A DNA stretch of 64,000 nucleotides from NCBI RefSeq assembly GCF_009939195.1, contig NZ_JAACKC010000002.1, forward strand, positions 186,001-250,000. Reading direction: 5' to 3'. This document shows positions 51,937-62,651 of this stretch, one piece after another. Each line of letters begins with the position of its first letter. The first letter of the stretch is position 1. A model generated the notes under the pieces. That model did not search any database. It saw only the letters and a program-made list of their open reading frames with translations, and was not told where the DNA came from. Source of the DNA: Acinetobacter kanungonis. Lineage in GTDB: Bacteria > Pseudomonadota > Gammaproteobacteria > Pseudomonadales > Moraxellaceae. Made by a program: the position numbers and the translations under genes.

Positions 51937-53445
51937 TTAAGCTTGTTCAATTGCATCATTTTTCGGCAATTTCAGGCTTTCATTCAGTTTTTCCCATACT
52001 TTTGCTTCTTTTTTACTCGGTGCGCCGACAATTTCCAGTGCATGACGTAAACGAGCGAAGGTCAAGTCTGGTCCTAAAGTCACCATCGATTGCATCACTG
52101 GTGTCGAAGAGGTTGAACCTGCAATGGCAATAAAGAAAGCTGGCATGAAATCACGCAGTTTAATGTTCATCTGGTTGGCTAAATCCATCAGGATTTGGCT
52201 GACAGTGTCATTGTTCCATGTGAACTGGCTTTCTAAACGCCAGATCGCAAACTGTAAACTTTGACGCACTTGTTCTTCAGTCAATTTCTTGCTTTCAAAC
52301 TGCTCTTTTGTAATCTGCGGCATATGGTTGAAATAGAAACCCGCCCAATTCACAGCTTCAGAGAGCAAGTGAATACGTGGCTGAATCGCAGCTGCAATAT
52401 CTTCTAGGGTATTGCGGTCACTTTTCCAGCTCAATAGACGATCGAGCAACTGACCAGGCGTGAGGGATTTAATCCATTGACCATTCAGCCAATTGAGTTT
52501 TTCCACATCAAAAATTGGACCACCCAAAGACACGCGCTGTACATCAAAGTGTTCAACCATGTCATTTAAGGTAAATACTTCGCGTTCGTCCGGCATAGAC
52601 CAGCCCATACGACCCAAGTAGTTCAAGAGCGCTTCAGGCAAAACACCGATGTCACGGTAGTAGTTGATTGAAGTCGGGTTTTTACGTTTAGACAGTTTTG
52701 ATTTGTCTGGGTTACGCAACAACGGCATGTGGCACAAAGTTGGCATTTCCCAACCAAAGTATTGGTAAAGTAACTGATGTTTTGGCGCAGATGGCAACCA
52801 TTCTTCACCACGCAGCACATGGGTAATTTCCATTAAGTGGTCGTCGACCACGTTGGCCAAGTGATAAGTTGGCAAACCATCAGTTTTTAATAACACTTGC
52901 ATGTCGACTTGCGCCCAAGGAATTTCAACCTCACCGCGTAATAAGTCATTAATTTTGCACACGCCTTCTTCAGGCACTTTCATACGAATTACATGGGGTT
53001 CGCCTGCTGCCAGACGACGTTGTACTTCTTCTTGCGTCAGTTTTAAGCCGCGACCATCATATTTTTGTGTTTCGCCACGTGTTTGCTGTTCTTCACGCAT
53101 TTGATCCAACTCTTCAGCCGTTGCGAAGCAGTAGAATGCATGACCTTTTTCAACCAAGTCCAAAGCATATTGTTTATAGATATGCATACGCTCAGATTGG
53201 CGGTAAGGTGCGTGAGGCCCCCCAACATCTGGACCTTCAGACCAGTTCAAACCCAACCAGCGTAAAGAATCTAAAATCATTTTTTCAGATTCAGGGGTAG
53301 AGCGAAGTTGGTCGGTATCTTCAATACGTAGGATAAATTCGCCACCGTGTTTTTTCGCAAAACACATGTTAAATAACGCGATGTAGGCAGTTCCTACATG
53401 AGGAAACCCTGTTGGTGAGGGAGCAATACGGGTACGAATAGTCAT
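51937..53445 (-). CDS. gltX: Glutamyl-tRNA synthetase
   Basis: Charges tRNA-Glu with glutamate. 502 residues from ATG 53445, giving [21 protein letters not shown] with the class I HIGH-type motif in the form HVGT. The KMSKS-type motif is [10 protein letters not shown] at about residue 258. The tRNA-binding and anticodon-binding C-terminal helical domain is complete. The longer frame to 53499 was rejected since the family start is internal. tRNA-Ala and tRNA-Glu follow within 60 bases on the same strand. Confidence 0.96.
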   Translation of the reverse strand: MTIRTRIAPSPTGFPHVGTAYIALFNMCFAKKHGGEFILRIEDTDQLRSTPESEKMILDSLRWLGLNWSEGPDVGGPHAPYRQSERMHIYKQYALDLVEKGHAFYCFATAEELDQMREEQQTRGETQKYDGRGLKLTQEEVQRRLAAGEPHVIRMKVPEEGVCKINDLLRGEVEIPWAQVDMQVLLKTDGLPTYHLANVVDDHLMEITHVLRGEEWLPSAPKHQLLYQYFGWEMPTLCHMPLLRNPDKSKLSKRKNPTSINYYRDIGVLPEALLNYLGRMGWSMPDEREVFTLNDMVEHFDVQRVSLGGPIFDVEKLNWLNGQWIKSLTPGQLLDRLLSWKSDRNTLEDIAAAIQPRIHLLSEAVNWAGFYFNHMPQITKEQFESKKLTEEQVRQSLQFAIWRLESQFTWNNDTVSQILMDLANQMNIKLRDFMPAFFIAIAGSTSSTPVMQSMVTLGPDLTFARLRHALEIVGAPSKKEAKVWEKLNESLKLPKNDAIEQA

Positions 53446-53487
53446 AACAATATTTTCAAAAGGTGAACTGGGGCTATTATAACGAAA

Positions 53488-53561
53488 AAGCCCAATCACT
53501 TAATGCTAAATTCAACATTTGTGATTGGGCTTGTCACCAATTTCAAAGGGGGAAATTGGTG
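53488..53561 (-). other. Two adjacent hairpins between gltX and the small exported-protein gene
   Basis: Outer arms AAGCCCAATCAC / GTGATTGGGCTT (53488-53499 and 53521-53532), then CACCAATTTC / GAAATTGGTG (53535-53561). They lie between the minus-strand gene at 53569 and gltX; the first is followed on the minus strand by TTTTTCG, so it can end that upstream transcript. Confidence 0.6.
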
Positions 53562-53568
53562 TTTTGGA

Positions 53569-53865
53569 TCAAGAATTATTTTGCGGGAAAATCGACTGTA
53601 AAAAACGAGAGAAGCGTTCGTTCTGTGTCGCAAAGAAACTTTGTGTTGGCGCGACTTTAATTGCAGTCAGAACTTTCAGGTTATTGTCTGCCTGTAAATA
53701 ATTGTCACCCTGTTTTTGTTGATTGAGTGCTTTCTCAATCAAAGAGACTTTTTCAGGGGCAACGCTTTTGTTCATGGTGGCTTTAATGGCGGCCGTATGA
53801 CCTGTTTGTGCCATGAGACCCAAGCCAAGGCTGAGGCAAATCGCTTGCAAATAGTGTAAGTTCAT
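53569..53865 (-). CDS. Small exported protein, unknown function
   Basis: 98 residues with a signal peptide (LQAICLSLGLGLMAQTGHTA, cleavage near HTA-AI). The mature chain is Lys/Gln/Asn rich with NKSVAPEKVSLIEKALNQQKQGDNYLQADNNL and a C-terminal FFATQNERFSRFLQSIFPQ. No Cys, no known motif. GGGGA upstream of the ATG supports expression. It is likely periplasmic. Confidence 0.6.
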   Translation of the reverse strand: MNLHYLQAICLSLGLGLMAQTGHTAAIKATMNKSVAPEKVSLIEKALNQQKQGDNYLQADNNLKVLTAIKVAPTQSFFATQNERFSRFLQSIFPQNNS

Positions 53866-54266
53866 CTCGAATTCCCCTTTAACTCAATATGTTGAGAACT
53901 TTTTTATCAAATAATGTTCGACATACTATAGCTACAATTTAAACATCTTTAGAAACAGAAAAGTAGACTTACGTCACACTTTTTACAAAAAGATAAGAAA
54001 ATCTAAGCGATTCTACGCATCATTGTTACATTAATATTGATGTCTTGCTGTTGTAGCAAATAAATATGAAGACATCATGAAGATTGTAATATTGTGACAA
54101 ATTTTAGACTATTTCATGACATCTTTTCAGCATATTTCTTTGTGTATATTGCAACATTTTATATATCTGAAAATCAGAAATACTACGCTTAAATGATTAT
54201 AAGTTGATGATTGTTAAAATAATTTATTAAAAATATAGTGCTAAAAACAGTGATTAGAGTTAGCAC
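53866..54266. other. 401-base spacer between the small exported-protein gene and sbp
   Basis: AT-rich, no coding frame that I can support. It holds the promoters of both divergent genes. One clear structure is an inverted repeat, TGATGTCTT (54038-54046) and AAGACATCA (54069-54077), perfect 9-bp arms 22 bases apart. Another ATGACATCTT lies at 54116-54125. Confidence 0.45.
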
Positions 54267-55268
54267 ATGAATAAAAACATCTTGGCATTTGGAATCGCCA
54301 TCTTGGCAGGGGTTTCTGGACAGGCATTTGCAGCGAAAAGCTTTTTGAATGTGTCTTATGATCCAACTCGCGAGTTCTATCAGGAATATAACAAAGAATT
54401 TGGACAATATTGGAAACAGCGCACAGGGCAGGAGATTGAATTTAAGCAGTCGCATGGCGGTTCAGGTAAACAGGCGCGTGCTGTGGCAACAGGGCTGGAA
54501 GCAGATGTGGTGACTTTGGCTCTCGCCAACGATATCGATGAAATTGTGAAAGCAGGTTATATCGATAAAAACTGGCAAAAAGAATTTCCGAACAATTCTG
54601 CACCTTATACCTCAACCGTGGTGTTTTTAGTGCGTAAAGGCAATCCGAAACAGATTAAAGACTGGAATGATTTGGTCAAGCCTGGGGTGGAAATTATTAC
54701 CCCAAACCCGAAAACAGGGGGTGCACCGCGTTGGATTTATCTGGCGGCTTGGGGCTATGCATTGAAACAGCCGGGTGGAAATGATGCCAAAGCCCGTGAG
54801 TTGGTCAAAAATCTTTATCACAATGTCAAAGTATTGGACTCGGGTGCACGCGGGTCGTTAACCACATTTGCCGAGCGTGGTATTGGGGACGTGTTGCTGT
54901 CTTGGGAAAACGAGGCTTTACTGGCAACCAAGGGCTTGGGCAAAGGCCAGTTTGAAATTGTTTATCCTTCGATTTCAATTTTGGCAGAACCTTCGGTTGC
55001 GATTGTTGATAAAACGGTAGATAAAAATGGCAACCGCAATGTAGCCAAGGGCTATCTCAATTATTTATATTCACCTAAAGGGCAAGATTTGGCCGCCCAA
55101 TATTATTTCCGTCCACGCAATGCGCAAGCAGCAGCCAAATATTCGGCACAATTTCCGAAGCTGAAACTGTTCACCATTGGTGATGTTTTTGGTGGTTGGG
55201 CAAAAGCACAGCAAACGCATTTTGTGAATGGGGCGATCTTTGATCAAATCTATAATCAAGCCCATTAA
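54267..55268 (+). CDS. sbp: Periplasmic sulfate-binding protein
   Basis: Solute-binding protein of the sulfate/thiosulfate ABC importer, 333 residues. Signal peptide [18 protein letters not shown], then [19 protein letters not shown], the conserved [31 protein letters not shown] (sulfate loop), and [26 protein letters not shown], all specific to Sbp/CysP. It stands alone, followed by a terminator; the permease and ATPase genes are elsewhere. Confidence 0.93.
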   Translation: MNKNILAFGIAILAGVSGQAFAAKSFLNVSYDPTREFYQEYNKEFGQYWKQRTGQEIEFKQSHGGSGKQARAVATGLEADVVTLALANDIDEIVKAGYIDKNWQKEFPNNSAPYTSTVVFLVRKGNPKQIKDWNDLVKPGVEIITPNPKTGGAPRWIYLAAWGYALKQPGGNDAKARELVKNLYHNVKVLDSGARGSLTTFAERGIGDVLLSWENEALLATKGLGKGQFEIVYPSISILAEPSVAIVDKTVDKNGNRNVAKGYLNYLYSPKGQDLAAQYYFRPRNAQAAAKYSAQFPKLKLFTIGDVFGGWAKAQQTHFVNGAIFDQIYNQAH

Positions 55269-55286
55269 TCTGACTGAAAACAGTAC

Positions 55287-55314
55287 AAAAAAGTCTCCAA
55301 AGGAGGCTTTTTTT
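55287..55314 (+). terminator. Terminator of sbp
   Basis: AAAAAAGTCTCC / GGAGGCTTTTTT with AAA loop. Confidence 0.87.
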
Positions 55315-55443
55315 GTGGAAGCTATACAATAGAAACGGTTTTCTCTATGGAAAGTAATATTTCCCTACAAAAAGACGTTTGGAGCTTTGATAAAACAAGG
55401 TAATAATGTGCAGTTAAATTTTTGGTACTTTGATTGCTCTGTT

Positions 55444-56355
55444 ATGTCTCATATTTCTGTATTACTTCATGAAACTGTGGATGCCTTGTTGGCAGGTCGG
55501 AATACAGGAATTTATGTCGATGGCACCTTTGGTCGTGGCGGACATACGCGCTTGTTGCTTTCAAAACTCGATGCAAATTCTACCGTCTATGCCTTCGATA
55601 AAGACCCGCAAGCTTTGGCTGTTGCAGCCGAGTTGGCGGCAGAAGATCCGCGCTTTCATATTATTCACGCCAGTTTCGCAGACCTACAACAAGAATTGGC
55701 TGCACTAGGTTTAGAACATGTCGACGGGGTCATGGCGGATTTAGGCGTGTCTTCACCGCAACTGGATCAGGCTGAGCGTGGCTTTAGTTTTATGCAAGAT
55801 GGTCCATTGGACATGCGGATGGACAACTCGCAAGGTCCAACGGCCGCAGAATGGTTAATGCAGATTGAAGAAGAAGCTTTGGCGAATGTGATTTTCCAAT
55901 ATGGTGAAGAGCGTTATAGCCGTCGTATCGCCAAAGCCATTAAGGCTGCAGGTCAGATCGACACCACGCGTCAGTTGGCAGAGATTGTGAAAGTCGCGCA
56001 TCCCAAGTGGGAAAAAAATAAACATGCTGCAACACGTACATTTCAGGCAATACGTATTGCGATTAACAAAGAATTAGAAGATATTGAAGCTTTCCTGCCT
56101 CAAGCCGTTGAGGTGCTTAAACCTGAAGGTCGTTTGGCGGTGATTAGCTTCCATTCTCTGGAAGATCGCCTGATTAAACAATTTATTCAGAAAGAATCAA
56201 CATTGCCTGAAGACTCAGGATGGGGTTTACCACAACAACAGCAAGATACCCGTCGTTTGAAGAAAATTTCGCGTGTACGTGCCAGCGAAGAAGAAGTAAA
56301 AGCCAATCCACGTTCCCGTAGTGCTTGGCTTCGTGTTGCGGAACGCTTAGTTTAA
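55444..56355 (+). CDS. rsmH: 16S rRNA (cytosine1402-N4)-methyltransferase RsmH
   Basis: 303 residues from ATG 55444, giving the usual MSHISVLLHETVDALL start. SAM motif YVDGTFGRGGHTRLLL, catalytic-loop GVMADLGVSSPQLDQAERGFSF and C-terminal VISFHSLEDRLIKQF are all diagnostic. First gene of the division and cell-wall (dcw) cluster; no mraZ precedes it. ftsL starts 11 bases after its stop. Confidence 0.96.
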   Translation: MSHISVLLHETVDALLAGRNTGIYVDGTFGRGGHTRLLLSKLDANSTVYAFDKDPQALAVAAELAAEDPRFHIIHASFADLQQELAALGLEHVDGVMADLGVSSPQLDQAERGFSFMQDGPLDMRMDNSQGPTAAEWLMQIEEEALANVIFQYGEERYSRRIAKAIKAAGQIDTTRQLAEIVKVAHPKWEKNKHAATRTFQAIRIAINKELEDIEAFLPQAVEVLKPEGRLAVISFHSLEDRLIKQFIQKESTLPEDSGWGLPQQQQDTRRLKKISRVRASEEEVKANPRSRSAWLRVAERLV

Positions 56356-56366
56356 AAAGGCAAACC

Positions 56367-56699
56367 ATGAAAACTGAAGCAGTCGAAAAGAAAGCAGAAA
56401 AATTGCGGACGAAAAAATATATTACGTATGCCTGCATGTTAATTTTGGTGTTTATCAGCGCAATTATGGTGGTATTTCAGGTGTTTGAATACCGTCATGA
56501 TTATCGTGAACTCAGTTCATTTATGCGCGAACGCGATGACTTGAATGCAGAGTGGGGACGTTTATTGATTGAGCAGCAAACCTTTGGTGCGACGGCACAG
56601 ATTGGTACGCGTGCCGTCACCCAGCTTCGAATGTATTCACCGCCAACCGCGCAAACGGTTGTGATTTCTTTACCTATGACTTCAGATGATAAAAAATAA
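56367..56699 (+). CDS. ftsL: Cell-division protein FtsL
   Basis: 110-residue bitopic protein of the FtsQLB complex. A short basic cytoplasmic tail (KKAEKLRTKKY) precedes one membrane helix (ITYACMLILVFISAIMVVFQVF) and a periplasmic coiled coil (YRHDYRELSSFMRERDDLNAEWGRLLIEQ). Start ATG 56367 is just after the rsmH stop. FtsL sequences diverge widely; position between rsmH and ftsI and the topology make the call. Confidence 0.92.
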   Translation: MKTEAVEKKAEKLRTKKYITYACMLILVFISAIMVVFQVFEYRHDYRELSSFMRERDDLNAEWGRLLIEQQTFGATAQIGTRAVTQLRMYSPPTAQTVVISLPMTSDDKK

Positions 56700-56711
56700 G
56701 GCTAGCTGTAT

Positions 56712-58535
56712 ATGGTAGACAAGCAGACCAAGCAACCACGTAAAAAGCAGCAGTCAATTACGGGAAAAAATGCCATCAGCGTCGAGATGTGGCGGTTTTA
56801 TCTGATGTGGGCCGTGGTACTCATGTGCTTTATCGCTCTTGTTGGGCGTGCATTCTATGTGCAAGTCATTAATCGTGACTTTTTACAAAATAAAGCCAAT
56901 GCCAATATTTTGCGCACCGAAAGATTAAAAGCCATGCGTGGCGTCATTTATGATCGTCATGGTGTGCCGTTGGCAATCAGTACCCCTGTGATGAAGGTGG
57001 TGATTGACCCGCGTGACTATTTTGATAATAAAAAACTGTTTGATGAAATTACCGCTGAATTGGCAAAAGATCCGCACAACCGCAAATTAAAGCGTCAGTT
57101 GCCTGATAAAAATCTTAACTTAGATGAGTTGGCTGATGCGGTAGGTATGGATCGCACCGAACTTAAGAAAAAAATGAATGAGCGCCCGCGTTCGCGCTAT
57201 TTGGTGTTGCAAAAAGAGATTCCGCCGCAGCAGGCTGAGTTGATCGAGAAACGTGAATTCCAAGGGGTGTACACCGAGAAAAACTACAAACGTTATTACC
57301 CGCAACCGCAGCCGAATGCGCAAATTATTGGCTTGACCAATAGTGAAGGGGTGGGGATTGAAGGTTTGGAAATGCAGCTCAACAAGCGCCTTGCAGGTGT
57401 AGATGGTGAGCAGCAAGTGGTGCGTGATAAGAAGGGTAACCGAGTCAAAGACCCTGAAGTGGTTAAAGAAGTCGAGTCTGGGGAAAATATTACCCTGAGT
57501 ATCGACTCGCGTCTGCAATATATTCTCTATCGCGAATTGACTGCGGCAGGGGTTGCAAATAATGCACGTTCTGCATCTGCCATTGCCGTGGATGTAAAAA
57601 CGGGCGAAATCTTGGCGATGACCAGTTGGCCATCTTATAACCCGAATGACAAGAATGGCTTAGCCAATAAAGATGCCATGCGTAACCGTGGTGCGACGGA
57701 CATGTTTGAACCAGGTTCAACCATGAAACCATTAACGGTCGCGATGGCTTTGGAAACGGGTAAATATCAACCCAATACCGTGGTGAATACTTCACCAGGT
57801 TCGATGCGCGTCGGTAATCACACCATTCGTGATACGCATAACTATGGACAGTTGACGCTGGCAGGGATTATCCAAAAATCGTCGAACGTGGGTGTCGCAA
57901 AAATTGCCTTGTCCTTGCCGTATTCAACCTTACCGACTTTCTTGAAGCGCGTGGGTTTTGGCGAGCGTTCAGCCGTGAAATTCCCTGGTGAAAGTTCCGG
58001 TATGGTTTTACCGCCAAGCAAATGGAATGTTTCGGAAGTGGCGACCATGGCTTATGGTTATGGTATTAATGCGACAGTGCTACAAATGGTGGATGCTTAT
58101 GCGATGCTGGCCAATCACGGGGTCAAAGTTCCTTTAAGTTTATATAAACTGGAAGAACCGCCGAAAGGTCAGCAAATGATTGATCCGAAAATTGCCGATC
58201 AAGTGCTGTTGATGATGGAAGCGGTAACCTTACCGGGTGGTACAGCGCGTCAAGCCAACATTCCAGGTTACCGTGTCGCAGGTAAAACAGGGACGGCACA
58301 TAAATTACGTGCTGACCGTAAAGGCTATTCAGAAAAGGATTATCGTGCGCTGTTTTCAGGGGTAGCCCCTGTGAGTGATCCACGTCTGGCGATCTTTGTG
58401 GTGGTGGAAAATCCACAAGGTCAATATTATGGTGGTTTGGTTGCAGCCCCTGTATTTGCACGCGTAATGCAAGAGTCTCTCCGTTTAATGAATGTGCCTT
58501 TAGATAAACCTTTAGACACGCCGAAAATCCAGTAA
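56712..58535 (+). CDS. ftsI: Penicillin-binding protein 3 (FtsI), septal transpeptidase
   Basis: 607 residues. Cytoplasmic basic N-terminus, one membrane helix (YLMWAVVLMCFIALVGRAFYV), a pedestal domain, and the transpeptidase with active-site Ser336 in GSTMKP, SSN motif in KSSNVGVAK (about 390) and KTG in AGKTGTAHK (about 526). It cross-links septal peptidoglycan with FtsW; a beta-lactam target. 12-base gap to ftsL, 10 to murE. Confidence 0.96.
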   Translation: MVDKQTKQPRKKQQSITGKNAISVEMWRFYLMWAVVLMCFIALVGRAFYVQVINRDFLQNKANANILRTERLKAMRGVIYDRHGVPLAISTPVMKVVIDPRDYFDNKKLFDEITAELAKDPHNRKLKRQLPDKNLNLDELADAVGMDRTELKKKMNERPRSRYLVLQKEIPPQQAELIEKREFQGVYTEKNYKRYYPQPQPNAQIIGLTNSEGVGIEGLEMQLNKRLAGVDGEQQVVRDKKGNRVKDPEVVKEVESGENITLSIDSRLQYILYRELTAAGVANNARSASAIAVDVKTGEILAMTSWPSYNPNDKNGLANKDAMRNRGATDMFEPGSTMKPLTVAMALETGKYQPNTVVNTSPGSMRVGNHTIRDTHNYGQLTLAGIIQKSSNVGVAKIALSLPYSTLPTFLKRVGFGERSAVKFPGESSGMVLPPSKWNVSEVATMAYGYGINATVLQMVDAYAMLANHGVKVPLSLYKLEEPPKGQQMIDPKIADQVLLMMEAVTLPGGTARQANIPGYRVAGKTGTAHKLRADRKGYSEKDYRALFSGVAPVSDPRLAIFVVVENPQGQYYGGLVAAPVFARVMQESLRLMNVPLDKPLDTPKIQ

Positions 58536-58545
58536 TAGGTGCTGA

Positions 58546-60042
58546 ATGTCAATTACATTTCAAGAACTGTATCCTTCTGATCAGATCGCTGGATGGATGA
58601 AACAACCTTTTCAAGGTTTTTGTTTAGACAGTCGCCATGTTGAGGCTGGACAAATTTTTATTGCTTTAAATAGTTTAAGTCAGCCAGAAAAAACGGTGCA
58701 ATTTGCGCAGGCTGCCTTGGATCAAGGGGTATTGGCAATTATCAGCGAAACCGAGTTGGGGCTTGCTCCGAGTTTGGTGGTACCTGAAGTCCGTCATTTG
58801 ATGGGTGCGTGGCAAAAACATTATTTGCAAGCAGTATCTCCAACGGCAGCGCTGCAGCTTTTGGCGGTGACCGGTACTAACGGTAAGACCACTATTTCCA
58901 GATTGGTGGCAGAGTTGCTACTACTACAAGGTCAGCCATGTGCTGTGATGGGCACCACGGGTAATGGCATTCTTCCGAATCTAGAAAGTTCCTCGCATAC
59001 CACCCTAGATGCCTTGCAACTACAAAATGCCTTGCACAATTACGCAAAACAAGGGGCAAAATTTGCCTCGATTGAAGCAAGTTCGCATGGTTTAGAACAA
59101 GGGCGTTTAACAGGTTGCTCCATTGAGATTGCAGCGTATAGCAATTTAAGTCGAGATCATCTGGATTATCACGGCACACTGGAAGCTTATGCCGAAGCCA
59201 AAGCGCTGCTGTTTAAATTTGAGTCTTTGAAATTTGCGGTGATTAATCTGGATGATGAATACGCAGCATTGATGTTGGCGGCAGCACAAGCCAACCCAGC
59301 CAAGCCACAGATTTTGACGTATTCCATGACCCAAGCCGCGGATTATCAAGTTCAGGATATTCAATACAGTTTGTCGGGTGCCAATTTCAGTTTGGTGACC
59401 GCGCAAGGGCAATTCATAGTGCAAAGTCCACTGCTTGGACATTTCAATATTGAAAATCTGGTCGCTAGTTTGATTGTGGCGCAACACGCAGGTTTTGACT
59501 TGGCACAGTTGATTGCAACAATTCCGCAGCTCAAAGGCGCACCTGGACGCATGCAGGTGATTCGTGATGATGCGCGCTTGTTTGTGGTGGATTATGCACA
59601 TACCCCAGATGCGTTGGTGCAAGTCTTAACCACTTTGAAACGTCATGTTGAGCAAAATTTATGGGCAGTGTTTGGTTGTGGTGGGGATCGGGATCGCGGT
59701 AAACGACCATTGATGACCCAAGCCGCTTTAAATGGTGCCGATGTAGTGCTGCTCACTTCGGACAATCCACGGACTGAACATCCAGAGCAGATCTTTGCTG
59801 ACATGAAAGCGGGCATCGATTTCTCAGGACATGTGGTGCATGAAATTCATGACCGCCGTGAAGCGATTAAATTTGCAGTTAAAACTGCGCAGGCAGGTGA
59901 TATTGTGGTAATTGCGGGTAAAGGGCATGAAAACTATCAAGAAATTGAAGGTGTCCGTCACTGGTTTGATGATGTGGTTGAGGTGCAAGCTGCCCTTGAT
60001 GCTCAACATCTCGCAACCGATTCAGCATATCCCGCGCAATAG
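58546..60042 (+). CDS. murE: UDP-MurNAc-Ala-Glu:meso-diaminopimelate ligase MurE
   Basis: 498 residues. ATP loop TGTNGKTTISRLVAELL at about residue 106, central domain motif YSNLSRDHLDYHG, and the DNPR motif TSDNPRTEHPEQI (about 405) that selects meso-diaminopimelate over lysine. Mid-chain VVDYAHTPDAL is also typical. Fourth gene of the cluster, 9 bases before murF. Confidence 0.96.
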   Translation: MSITFQELYPSDQIAGWMKQPFQGFCLDSRHVEAGQIFIALNSLSQPEKTVQFAQAALDQGVLAIISETELGLAPSLVVPEVRHLMGAWQKHYLQAVSPTAALQLLAVTGTNGKTTISRLVAELLLLQGQPCAVMGTTGNGILPNLESSSHTTLDALQLQNALHNYAKQGAKFASIEASSHGLEQGRLTGCSIEIAAYSNLSRDHLDYHGTLEAYAEAKALLFKFESLKFAVINLDDEYAALMLAAAQANPAKPQILTYSMTQAADYQVQDIQYSLSGANFSLVTAQGQFIVQSPLLGHFNIENLVASLIVAQHAGFDLAQLIATIPQLKGAPGRMQVIRDDARLFVVDYAHTPDALVQVLTTLKRHVEQNLWAVFGCGGDRDRGKRPLMTQAALNGADVVLLTSDNPRTEHPEQIFADMKAGIDFSGHVVHEIHDRREAIKFAVKTAQAGDIVVIAGKGHENYQEIEGVRHWFDDVVEVQAALDAQHLATDSAYPAQ

Positions 60043-60051
60043 GAAATCAAG

Positions 60052-61461
60052 ATGCATACTTCAACTACCAGTACCGTTCCTTTAGAGCCGTGGACTGCGG
60101 CAGAATTACTGGCAGCCACACAGGGTTATTGGCTGCATGATCGACCGCCAAGCGCTGACATTAAACGTATTTTGACCGATTCACGTCATGCAGAGCTGGG
60201 TGATGCATTTTTAGCGCTTAAAGGTGAGCGTTTTGATGCACATGATTTCGTTGCAAAAGTTGCAGAGCAGGGCTGTGAGGTGGCGATTGTCAGTCAGCCT
60301 GTTGATGCGGATATTTGTCAGTTGGTCGTGCCTGATACGCGTTTGGCGTTGGGGCATTTGGGGGCTTATCGACGTGCACAGCATCAAGATTTAAAAGTGA
60401 TTGCATTGACGGGGAGTAGCGGTAAAACCACCACCAAAGAAATGCTTGGTAGTATTTTGTCACGTCTAGCACCGACTCTTATTACGCGTGGTAACCTGAA
60501 CAATGATTTGGGTGTTCCGATGATGTTGTTAGAGTTACGCACAGAGCATCGTTATGCGGTCATGGAGTTGGGCGCCAGTCATCAGGGTGAAATTGATTAC
60601 ACTTCACAATTGGTTCAACCCCATGTAGCAGGTATTCTGAATATCGGGACAGCGCACTTGGGTGAGTTTGGCGGTCGTGACGGGATTTGCCGTGCCAAAT
60701 CTGAAATTTATGCACATATTGCCCCGACGGGGACTGCGATTGTCCCTGCAGCAGATGATTTTACCGATCAAATTCGCCAAGTGGTACACACAGAGCAAGT
60801 CTTGAGTTTTGGTCAGGGCGGTGATGTCTATGCTTCAGATGTGCAGTTACAACCGCAATCGGCAAGTTTTAGCTTGCATACCCCGCAAGGCGAGCGTGTT
60901 GTGAATTTACCTTTTGCTGGTGAACATAATGTGCAGAATGCCACAGCTGCTGTTGCTTTTACACTGGCGATCGGTATTGATCTTGATGATATTGTCCTTG
61001 GTCTAGAGCAGGCAAAAGGTGCCAAAGGTCGTCTGAATTTTATTCATAAAGCACCTTATTTATTTATTGATGATACTTATAATGCCAATCCAACGTCCAT
61101 GCGTGCTGCGGGTGAAGTGCTTGCACAGCAAGACGGTGTCCGTGTGATGGTGATTGGTGATATTGGTGAGCTGGGTCAAAGTGCGGCACAGCAACACTAT
61201 ATGTTGGGTCGTGATTTGGTCTCGATCAAAGGCATTAACTTTGTGGTGGCGGTCGGTGAATTCTCACCTGCAACGCAAGAAGGTGCGCGCAGTACCCAAT
61301 ATGGTAAAAAATTACAGGCTTTCTTGAATCAAGAACAAGCCTTACCGTTTTTAATTAGTTTAGTCGAAACACATCAACCCCAGTCGATGAGTTTCCTGTT
61401 TAAAGGTTCTCGTTATACCCATATGGAAACGTTGATGACTGACTTGATGGAGAAACTCTAA
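60052..61461 (+). CDS. murF: UDP-MurNAc-tripeptide:D-Ala-D-Ala ligase MurF
   Basis: 469 residues. N-terminal uridine-binding domain ([26 protein letters not shown]), ATP loop [17 protein letters not shown] near residue 118, [16 protein letters not shown], and C-terminal [18 protein letters not shown] and [10 protein letters not shown]. Adds the D-Ala-D-Ala end to the stem peptide. Stop and mraY start are separated by one base. Confidence 0.96.
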   Translation: MHTSTTSTVPLEPWTAAELLAATQGYWLHDRPPSADIKRILTDSRHAELGDAFLALKGERFDAHDFVAKVAEQGCEVAIVSQPVDADICQLVVPDTRLALGHLGAYRRAQHQDLKVIALTGSSGKTTTKEMLGSILSRLAPTLITRGNLNNDLGVPMMLLELRTEHRYAVMELGASHQGEIDYTSQLVQPHVAGILNIGTAHLGEFGGRDGICRAKSEIYAHIAPTGTAIVPAADDFTDQIRQVVHTEQVLSFGQGGDVYASDVQLQPQSASFSLHTPQGERVVNLPFAGEHNVQNATAAVAFTLAIGIDLDDIVLGLEQAKGAKGRLNFIHKAPYLFIDDTYNANPTSMRAAGEVLAQQDGVRVMVIGDIGELGQSAAQQHYMLGRDLVSIKGINFVVAVGEFSPATQEGARSTQYGKKLQAFLNQEQALPFLISLVETHQPQSMSFLFKGSRYTHMETLMTDLMEKL

Positions 61462-61462
61462 A

Positions 61463-62581
61463 ATGCTGTTATGGTTATTTGAACAGCTTGCGGGCTATCA
61501 CAGCTCATTCCAAGTAGTACGCTATTTAACATTACGTTCATTGCTCAGCGTTTTGACCGCACTTTCTATTGGATTGGTGCTGGGTCCAGTCATGATCCGT
61601 AAGTTACAGGCTTTAAAATATGGTCAGGCGGTGAGTACCTTTGCCCCAGAAAACCATGCCAAGAAGATGGGTACGCCAACCATGGGTGGTGTACTGATTC
61701 TGCTTTCAATCGGGATTTCGACCTTGCTCTGGGCAGATCTATCCAACCCTTATGTCTGGATTGTCTTGGGCGTGATGGTGATTTTTGGTGCTGTCGGCTG
61801 GGCGGATGACTGGATTAAAATCCGTTATAAAGACAATGCTGGATTACCTGCACGCAAGAAGTTTTTCTGGACTTCGGTTGCGTCGATAGGTGCGGGGATA
61901 GCCTTGTATGTGATTGCAAAACAACAAGATAACCCAGTGCACACGGCAAACATGCTGGATTTACTGATTCCATTCTTCAAGAACCTCAGTATTCCATTGT
62001 CAGCGATACCATTAGGGATTGGCTTTATTATCTTTACCTATCTGGTGATCAACGGGGCATCCAATGCCGTGAACCTGACGGATGGTCTGGATGGTCTGGC
62101 GATCATGCCGATTGTACTGGTGGCTGCGGGCCTAGGTGTATTTGCTTACTTGGCGGGTGATGTACGTTTTGCTAACTACTTGCATATCCCTTATGTCAAA
62201 TACTCTTCTGAACTGGTGGTGATTTGTGCAGCCATGATTGGCGCAGGTTTGGCTTTCCTCTGGTATAACGCACATCCTGCTCAGGTGTTTATGGGTGATG
62301 TTGGTGCTTTATCACTGGGTGCAATGCTGGGTACGATTGCCGTGATGGTTCGTCAAGAAATCGTATTTGCAATTATGGGTGGTGTATTTGTGGTAGAGGC
62401 GATTTCGGTCTTCCTGCAAATTGGTTCACTGCGCATGCGCAATAAGCGGGTGTTCTTGATGGCACCACTCCACCATCATTATGAGAAAAAAGGCTGGCGT
62501 GAAACGCAAGTGGTGATTCGTTTCTGGATTATCACAATTATGCTGGTGGTTTTGGGTCTAATGACTTTAAAATTGCGCTAA
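61463..62581 (+). CDS. mraY: Phospho-MurNAc-pentapeptide transferase MraY
   Basis: Inner-membrane enzyme that makes lipid I. 372 residues, about ten membrane helices. Key motifs: [11 protein letters not shown], the metal-site DDWIK in [35 protein letters not shown] and the HHHYEKKGW loop. Last gene of the tight rsmH-mraY run; the next gene is 70 bases away. Confidence 0.96.
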   Translation: MLLWLFEQLAGYHSSFQVVRYLTLRSLLSVLTALSIGLVLGPVMIRKLQALKYGQAVSTFAPENHAKKMGTPTMGGVLILLSIGISTLLWADLSNPYVWIVLGVMVIFGAVGWADDWIKIRYKDNAGLPARKKFFWTSVASIGAGIALYVIAKQQDNPVHTANMLDLLIPFFKNLSIPLSAIPLGIGFIIFTYLVINGASNAVNLTDGLDGLAIMPIVLVAAGLGVFAYLAGDVRFANYLHIPYVKYSSELVVICAAMIGAGLAFLWYNAHPAQVFMGDVGALSLGAMLGTIAVMVRQEIVFAIMGGVFVVEAISVFLQIGSLRMRNKRVFLMAPLHHHYEKKGWRETQVVIRFWIITIMLVVLGLMTLKLR

Positions 62582-62651
62582 GCAAAATCCGTAAAAATCA
62601 GGTCGGCATATGCAGACCTTTTTATTTTATGGGCAGTTTTTGGAGAATATG

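Noticed and set aside
53446-53499. N-terminal extension of GltX
   Set aside because: The conserved [12 protein letters not shown] start is at ATG 53445 and the extra 18 residues match nothing in the family.
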